Positions 22,965-26,504 of a stretch of 26,504 nt of DNA are shown here, piece by piece. The translations under genes and the position numbers were made by a program. The notes under the pieces were generated by a model. It was not told the origin of the DNA, made no database searches, and saw nothing but the letters and a program-made list of their open reading frames with translations. The stretch spans positions 1 through 26,504 of the forward strand of contig SKPV01000210.1 of assembly GCA_007119345.1 (NCBI GenBank), read 5' to 3'. Position 1 is the first letter of the stretch. Every line of letters begins with the position of its first letter. Source of the stretch: Halovivax sp. (GTDB taxonomy: Archaea > Halobacteriota > Halobacteria > Halobacteriales > Natrialbaceae).

Positions 22965-23423
22965 TTACTCGAGATCCACGGTGACCCGGCCGTCGAAGTT
23001 GAGGATGACCGACTGGGCCACGTCGCCGAAGATCGCCTTGCCGGTCGGCGAGCGGCGGCGCCCCAGGATGAAGACGTGATCGCAGTCGGCTTCCTCGGCG
23101 ATCGCGAGGATGTCGTCGGCGAGCGAGTCCCCGTCGACGACCCGCGGGGCGATCCGATAGTCGACGTCGACGTCCGCGAGCGCGTCGTTCGCCACCTTCT
23201 GGGCGATCCGTTCGAGTCGCTCCTCGGTGGCCTCGATCCCGTAGGTCGCGCCCTCGATCTGCTCTAAGCTCTGTAGCGCCTCCCGATCGTCCTCGTACTC
23301 GGTCTCGGTGATCGTCGACAGCAGGACCAGCTCCGCGTCCGTGCCCGCGGCGAACTGACCGGCGGTCTCGAGCAGCGCCCGGTGTCGGTCCGTGTCTCCG
23401 ACGACGACCAATCCTCTGTCCAT
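22965..23423 (-). CDS. Universal stress protein (UspA family)
   Basis: A 152-residue cytoplasmic UspA-fold protein. The opening MDRGLVVVGDTDRHRALLET, the central LADDILAIAEEADCDHVFIL and the nucleotide-binding-type loop GRRRSPTGKAIFGDVAQSVI (family G-2x-G-9x-G-S/T, here slightly altered to GRRRSPTGK...GDVAQ) define it. The ending RVTVDL is typical. The first strand has VVVGDTDR rather than the usual V-A-x-D-G-S. Haloarchaea have many UspA copies; the specific role is unknown. A clear TATA-like CAATTTTTGG (23447-23457) lies about 28 bases upstream of the ATG at 23423. Confidence 0.9.
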   Translation of the reverse strand: MDRGLVVVGDTDRHRALLETAGQFAAGTDAELVLLSTITETEYEDDREALQSLEQIEGATYGIEATEERLERIAQKVANDALADVDVDYRIAPRVVDGDSLADDILAIAEEADCDHVFILGRRRSPTGKAIFGDVAQSVILNFDGRVTVDLE

Positions 23424-23446
23424 GGCCGGTCGAACACGTCGTACCG

Positions 23447-23457
23447 CCAAAAATTGC
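23447..23457 (-). promoter_or_regulatory. TATA-like element of the universal stress protein gene
   Basis: GCAATTTTTGG on the minus strand is centred about 28 bases upstream of the ATG. Confidence 0.55.
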
Positions 23458-23481
23458 AGGGTTCCGAACCGTGCGTCCCGA

Positions 23482-23536
23482 CCGCCGAGTGTCACGACCG
23501 CCCCGTATCTCGGCCGCCGAGTGTCACGACCGCCCG
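23482..23536. repeat. 32-bp-spaced direct repeat at the TRAM gene 3' end
   Basis: A 22-bp sequence containing GCCGAGTGTCACGACCGCCC occurs at 23482 and 23514. The right copy includes the stop codon (23524-23526) and the last codons of the TRAM gene; the left copy lies in the spacer. Confidence 0.9.
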
Positions 23537-23985
23537 AGGTACCGGGCGGTCGCCGACGTCCGGCCGCGGTTGTACGAGAGGACCTTCGCCCGGACGACGT
23601 CGCCGGGGGCGAGGCCCTCCGGCAGGTCCCGGACGAACACGACGAATCCCTCGACCTTGCAGACGGCGTGGCGCTCGCCGGAGTGGTGTCGGGAGAACTC
23701 CTGGACGCCGGCGGTGACGACGTCGCCGATCTCGACCGGGGGCTCGCGCGCCTGCGCTCGGTCGTGGCTGGAACGGGACCGACGAATCTGCCGTCGGCGA
23801 CGCCACCACCGACGGAACCGCCGGCCGCCGGTCGCGAGCGCGACCGCGGCGAGCAGGCCACCCCCGATCGCGAGCGCCGCCTCCGGCGAGTCGACGGTCG
23901 CCGCCAGGAGCGAGCGGATCGCCTCGAAGACGCCCTCGAGGTGCGTCACGATCGCGTCCAGATTTCGGTCCACCGCGTCGCGCAT
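23524..23985 (-). CDS. Membrane-anchored TRAM-domain protein
   Basis: A 153-residue protein. Residues 35-53 (EAALAIGGGLLAAVALATG) form one membrane helix, followed by a strongly basic segment (RRFRRWWRRRRQIRRSR) that should lie on the cytoplasmic side. Residues 83-150 are a TRAM domain (PVEIGDVVTAGVQEFSRH, VEGFVVFVRDLPEGLAPGDV, SATARYLGRS), a nucleic-acid-binding beta-barrel found in tRNA-modifying enzymes and as stand-alone archaeal RNA chaperones. Anchoring a TRAM domain to the membrane is not the usual free form. Its position between arcS and tgtA suggests, but does not prove, an RNA-related job. The ATG is at 23985. No TATA is visible directly upstream. Confidence 0.85.
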   Translation of the reverse strand: MRDAVDRNLDAIVTHLEGVFEAIRSLLAATVDSPEAALAIGGGLLAAVALATGGRRFRRWWRRRRQIRRSRSSHDRAQAREPPVEIGDVVTAGVQEFSRHHSGERHAVCKVEGFVVFVRDLPEGLAPGDVVRAKVLSYNRGRTSATARYLGRS

Positions 23986-24055
23986 CTACCCTACCGAGTC
24001 GATCCCACCCTCTTCGCTGTTTCCCCTCGCGACGGCGCTCGGCGGATCGGCCGAT

Positions 24056-24134
24056 CCGGTCACCGCGATCGGACCTGGCCGCGTTCGGGCCGGTCGCCGC
24101 GATCAGGACGTCCGGTCCGGTCGCCGCGATCGGA
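24056..24134. repeat. Degenerate repeat in the TRAM-TgtA spacer
   Basis: CCGGTCRCCGCGATCRGG occurs three times, beginning at 24056, 24090 and 24117, followed by a short GATCG run (24131-24150). It is non-coding and lies directly left of the 28-bp array. Confidence 0.75.
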
Positions 24135-24151
24135 TCGATCGGATCGATCGT

Positions 24152-24263
24152 CGGCCGTCAGGTCGAGCGGTTCGGGCGTCGGCCGTTAGGTCGAGCGGTT
24201 CGGGCGTCAGCCGACGGGTCGAGCAGTTCACCCGTCGGTCGTCAGATCGACCGACTCGACGCG
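24152..24263. repeat. 28-bp tandem repeat straddling the TgtA stop codon
   Basis: Four 28-bp units start at 24152, 24180, 24208 and 24236. The first two are nearly identical (core GGTCGAGCGGTTCGGGCGT). The third carries the tgtA stop (24228-24230), and the fourth is the coding end of tgtA in diverged form. The spacer copies therefore look derived from, or related to, the gene's own 3' end. Confidence 0.88.
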
Positions 24264-25706
24264 CGCGGGAAGCGCGGCGAGGGCATCCGGCGGCCAGCCC
24301 CGATGACCGAGTCCGAAGTCGGCTTCGGGGTTCGCCTCGACCAGCGCGGACACGCCCCGGGCGGCCGCCCGGATCGACGCCCGGTCGGTCCGCTCGGGGA
24401 CCTCCGCGGTGAGGGGATAGGTCTTCGAGAGCGCGCGCGGGAACGGCCCGAACGGCGGAACCACCCGCCAGGACTCCGCGTACTCGTCGGTCGGGGCGTC
24501 CGGGCCCTCCGTGAGGAAGACCGCGTCCGGAACGTCGAGGCGGGCGAGTCGCGCGTGGTGGCGGCGCACTTCTGGCCGCCGGGCGCTCTCGTGGGAGGCG
24601 TAGAAGAACGTCCCCTTCGAGGCCGGGTCGGTCCGCTCGAGCTGGTCGGCGTGATCGAGCAGGGTCCGGTAGCCGTCGAGCATCGCCGGGTGACAGCGCG
24701 CGCGCTCTTCGACCAGCTCGAGGAGGTTGCCGGCCCGAATCGCGGCCTTGATCCGGCGGATCTCGGCGAAGCTGACGTGGAGGTTGTGGGCCGCCAGCGC
24801 CGTCTCACGCGGGCCGTCGGGCAAGCTCCGGAGGCCCGCGGCGCCGTGTTCGGTGCAGACCGGGCAGGGACAGGGCAGGTGGTCGAGGTCCTCGAGGTGG
24901 CGGGTGCCTCGAACCGTAAGGTAGCGATCGTCCCTGGCGTAGATCGCGTAGGCGGCCGAGTCGAAGAGGTCACAGCCCATCGCGACCGCGAGCGCGAACA
25001 TCATGGGATGGCCCGCCCCGAAGAGGTGGACGGGTGCGTCGGCGCCGAGACCGCGCTTGGCGGCCGCCACGACGTCGACCACGTCGGCGTATCGGTACTC
25101 GTTCAGCAGGGGGACGACCGCGCCGATGGGGAAGACGTCGAGGTCGGTCCCGTCGGCGTGAGCGGCGGCCGCCTCGCGGAGGTCCCAGTGAGTCGAGCCC
25201 TGGATCGGCGCGGTGACGAGCATCTCGCCTGTGTCGACGGATTCGGCGAGCTCGAGGCGCTCCTGCGTGGTCGCCAGCTCGCTCTCGGCGCGCTCGCGGG
25301 AAACGTCGGGCGGGGTCGGGATGTCGACCGGCGTCCCGACGTCCGAACCGATCTCGCGCTGGAACGCCAGGATCTCCTCGGTCGTGACGTCGATCTCGCC
25401 GTACTCGGCGAGCTGGAACGAGCCCGAGTCCGTCACGATCGCACCGGGGAAATCGAGCACGTCGTGCAGTCCCTCCGCCAGCGCCCGCTCGCGGAAGTCC
25501 TCGGAGCCGTGAAAGATGTACGCGTTCGTGATGATCGCCTCGGCGCCGAACTCCTCGTGGAGCCGTCGGGGCGAGATCGTCTCCAAGTGCGGATTAATCA
25601 CGGGCAGGAGCGCCGGCGTTTCCACGCTGCGGCCGGCGCGGGGGATCGAGAGCGACCCGATTCGCCCGCCGGCGTCGACGTCCCGGAGCTCGAAGCACTC
25701 GCGCAT
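24228..25706 (-). CDS. tgtA: Archaeal tRNA-guanine(15) transglycosylase TgtA
   Basis: A 492-residue archaeosine TGT, which exchanges guanine at position 15 in the tRNA D-arm for preQ0. The barrel carries VTDSGSFQ (Asp93, general acid/base region), PIQGSTHWDLR, FPIGAVVPLLNEYRY, HLFGAGHP and DSAAY (the nucleophile Asp at 249). The zinc site is CPCPVC (279-284) with a His about 23 residues on. The region after about 330 is the archaeal C1-like domain; no PUA domain follows, as in other haloarchaeal TgtA, where PUA is found in ArcS. The ATG at 25706 is preceded by a TATA-like GTTTACC at about 25731-25737. An in-frame extension upstream is a Ser-rich shadow of the acidic gene to the right. Confidence 0.94.
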   Translation of the reverse strand: MRECFELRDVDAGGRIGSLSIPRAGRSVETPALLPVINPHLETISPRRLHEEFGAEAIITNAYIFHGSEDFRERALAEGLHDVLDFPGAIVTDSGSFQLAEYGEIDVTTEEILAFQREIGSDVGTPVDIPTPPDVSRERAESELATTQERLELAESVDTGEMLVTAPIQGSTHWDLREAAAAHADGTDLDVFPIGAVVPLLNEYRYADVVDVVAAAKRGLGADAPVHLFGAGHPMMFALAVAMGCDLFDSAAYAIYARDDRYLTVRGTRHLEDLDHLPCPCPVCTEHGAAGLRSLPDGPRETALAAHNLHVSFAEIRRIKAAIRAGNLLELVEERARCHPAMLDGYRTLLDHADQLERTDPASKGTFFYASHESARRPEVRRHHARLARLDVPDAVFLTEGPDAPTDEYAESWRVVPPFGPFPRALSKTYPLTAEVPERTDRASIRAAARGVSALVEANPEADFGLGHRGWPPDALAALPARVESVDLTTDG

Positions 25707-25942
25707 CGACCGACACTTCGTGGGCGCGTCGGTAAACGTTGCGTTCACGCCGCGCTGACAATCAGACGCGGCGAGTGCAAGGCCAAACCGGTTAGGTTCG
25801 ACCCCCCATCGCCGACGGCGACGGGTCCGGCGGAGCGATCCGACACCGCTGTAAATTGTCCGAGAAGTGAAGCGAGTCTTACCTGACGTGTGGCGATTCC
25901 AAAGTGTGGTTTTTCGAGATATGATCGTGAAACAGTCTGCTC

Positions 25943-25950
25943 GTTTTAGC
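25943..25950 (+). promoter_or_regulatory. TATA-like element of the secreted acidic-protein gene
   Basis: GTTTTAGC is centred about 31 bases before the ATG at 25978. This favours that start over an in-frame ATG at 25921. Confidence 0.45.
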
Positions 25951-25977
25951 CTCGACATCCCCGATAGCTTCGAGTGC

Positions 25978-26504
25978 ATGGTCTCACGACTGCAGGCGAT
26001 CGGTGTGGTACTCGTCGCGCTGTGCGTCGCGCTTTCGGGCCCCGGTATGGCCGCCGCGACGACGAGCGCTGACGACGCCCACGCCGGGGATATGAGCGCA
26101 ACGCTGGAGAACGTACAGGTCGAAGAACTCGAACTCGAGGACGTCACCATCGAGGACGCCACCATCGAGGAGCTGAACGTCGAAACCCTCCAGCTCCAGG
26201 ACACGGAGGAACTGGAGGAGATCGAGGAGGCGGATGACGAGGAGGACGACGCCGATGACGAAGCGGCCGATGACGAAGAGATGGACGACGAGGAGGCTGA
26301 CGACGAGAACGACGCGAACGACGACGAGTACGAGGAGGTCCAGGACGTCACCCTCTCGGACATCGAACTCGAGTCGCTCGAACTCTCGAACGTCTCCATC
26401 GAGGACCTCGAACTCGACGAGGGCGAGGTCGCGGAGGATGACGAGGTCGACGAGGAAGACGACGAAGTCGATGAAGAAGACGATGCGGTCGACGAGGAAG
26501 ACGA
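25978..26504 (+). CDS. Secreted, extremely acidic protein with pentapeptide-like repeats (3' end outside window)
   Basis: The first 175 codons of a gene that continues beyond the window, with no stop to base 26504. Residues 1-27 form a Sec signal peptide (MVSRLQAIGVVLVALCVALS, cleavage probably near AAA). Residues about 40-75 and 120-145 have a five-residue periodicity with hydrophobics at i and i+2 (VQVEE-LELED-VTIED-ATIEE-LNVET-LQLQD), the spacing of pentapeptide-repeat beta helices, although Asp/Glu replace the usual residues. Between and after them are long Asp/Glu runs (EEADDEEDDADDEAADDEE). An in-frame ATG at 25921 would add 19 residues before the signal; the TATA-like element at 25943 argues for 25978. 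Function is unknown. Confidence 0.8.
   Translation, partial: MVSRLQAIGVVLVALCVALSGPGMAAATTSADDAHAGDMSATLENVQVEELELEDVTIEDATIEELNVETLQLQDTEELEEIEEADDEEDDADDEAADDEEMDDEEADDENDANDDEYEEVQDVTLSDIELESLELSNVSIEDLELDEGEVAEDDEVDEEDDEVDEEDDAVDEED

Noticed and set aside
25707..26399. Ser-rich minus-strand extension of the TgtA frame
   Set aside because: It is the complement of Asp/Glu codons of the acidic secreted gene (GAC/GAG read as serine-type codons) and lies beyond the natural TgtA start with its TATA element.

Overview
The window looks like a chromosomal segment of a haloarchaeon (class Halobacteria). It has high GC, and its predicted proteins are strongly acidic. Many starts are leaderless or nearly so, with an archaeal TATA-like element about 25-30 bases upstream. 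The gene content is typical of the group: a SAMP1 ubiquitin-like modifier, archaeosine enzymes TgtA and ArcS, bacterio-opsin-activator (HTH_10) regulators, an Orc1/Cdc6-type ATPase, a PGF-CTERM protein and a Tat-exported blue-copper lipoprotein. I cannot name the genus from sequence alone.

Layout. 1-2.1 kb: a polytopic membrane protein divergent from a YdjM-type membrane hydrolase. 2.1-3.6 kb: SAMP1, a small protein resembling the MoaD-related C-terminal domain, and two hypotheticals. 3.9-7.1 kb: a GT4 glycosyltransferase, two haloarchaeal hypotheticals and a winged-helix/GNAT protein with an internal acidic repeat. 7.1-8.0 kb is a long non-coding, repeat-bearing spacer. 8.0-10.7 kb: a dually anchored lipoprotein, an Orc1/Cdc6-family protein, an array of eight short palindromes and a cupredoxin. 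10.85-14.2 kb: a translationally coupled operon of a degenerate RecA/RadA-like protein, a small helical protein and a divergent family-B DNA polymerase. 14.5-16.7 kb: a response regulator overlapping a REC-GAF-HTH_10 regulator. 16.7-20.3 kb: a visibly less GC-rich, gene-poor stretch with a hydrolase fragment, an alpha/beta hydrolase, two small regulators and a cupin; it looks like a variable insertion zone. 20.3-25.7 kb: ArcS and TgtA, separated by a response regulator, a GAF-domain stub, a universal stress protein and a membrane-anchored TRAM protein. At the right edge is the start of a secreted, extremely acidic protein with five-residue repeats.

The functional modules are tRNA modification (TgtA inserts preQ0 at position 15, ArcS converts it to archaeosine, and a TRAM protein lies nearby), sulfur transfer and protein tagging (SAMP1), signalling (two REC-only proteins, one REC-GAF-HTH_10) and DNA replication or repair (Orc1-like, PolB operon). 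The most interesting system is the three-gene PolB operon, whose design parallels the bacterial ImuA-ImuB-DnaE2 mutasome: a RecA-fold protein without a P-loop coupled to a divergent polymerase.

A second theme is structural. At least five genes have their stop codon inside a short tandem repeat (27-43 bp period) that continues into the downstream spacer. Two more genes have arrays just downstream, including the regular palindromic array 3' of the orc1-like gene.
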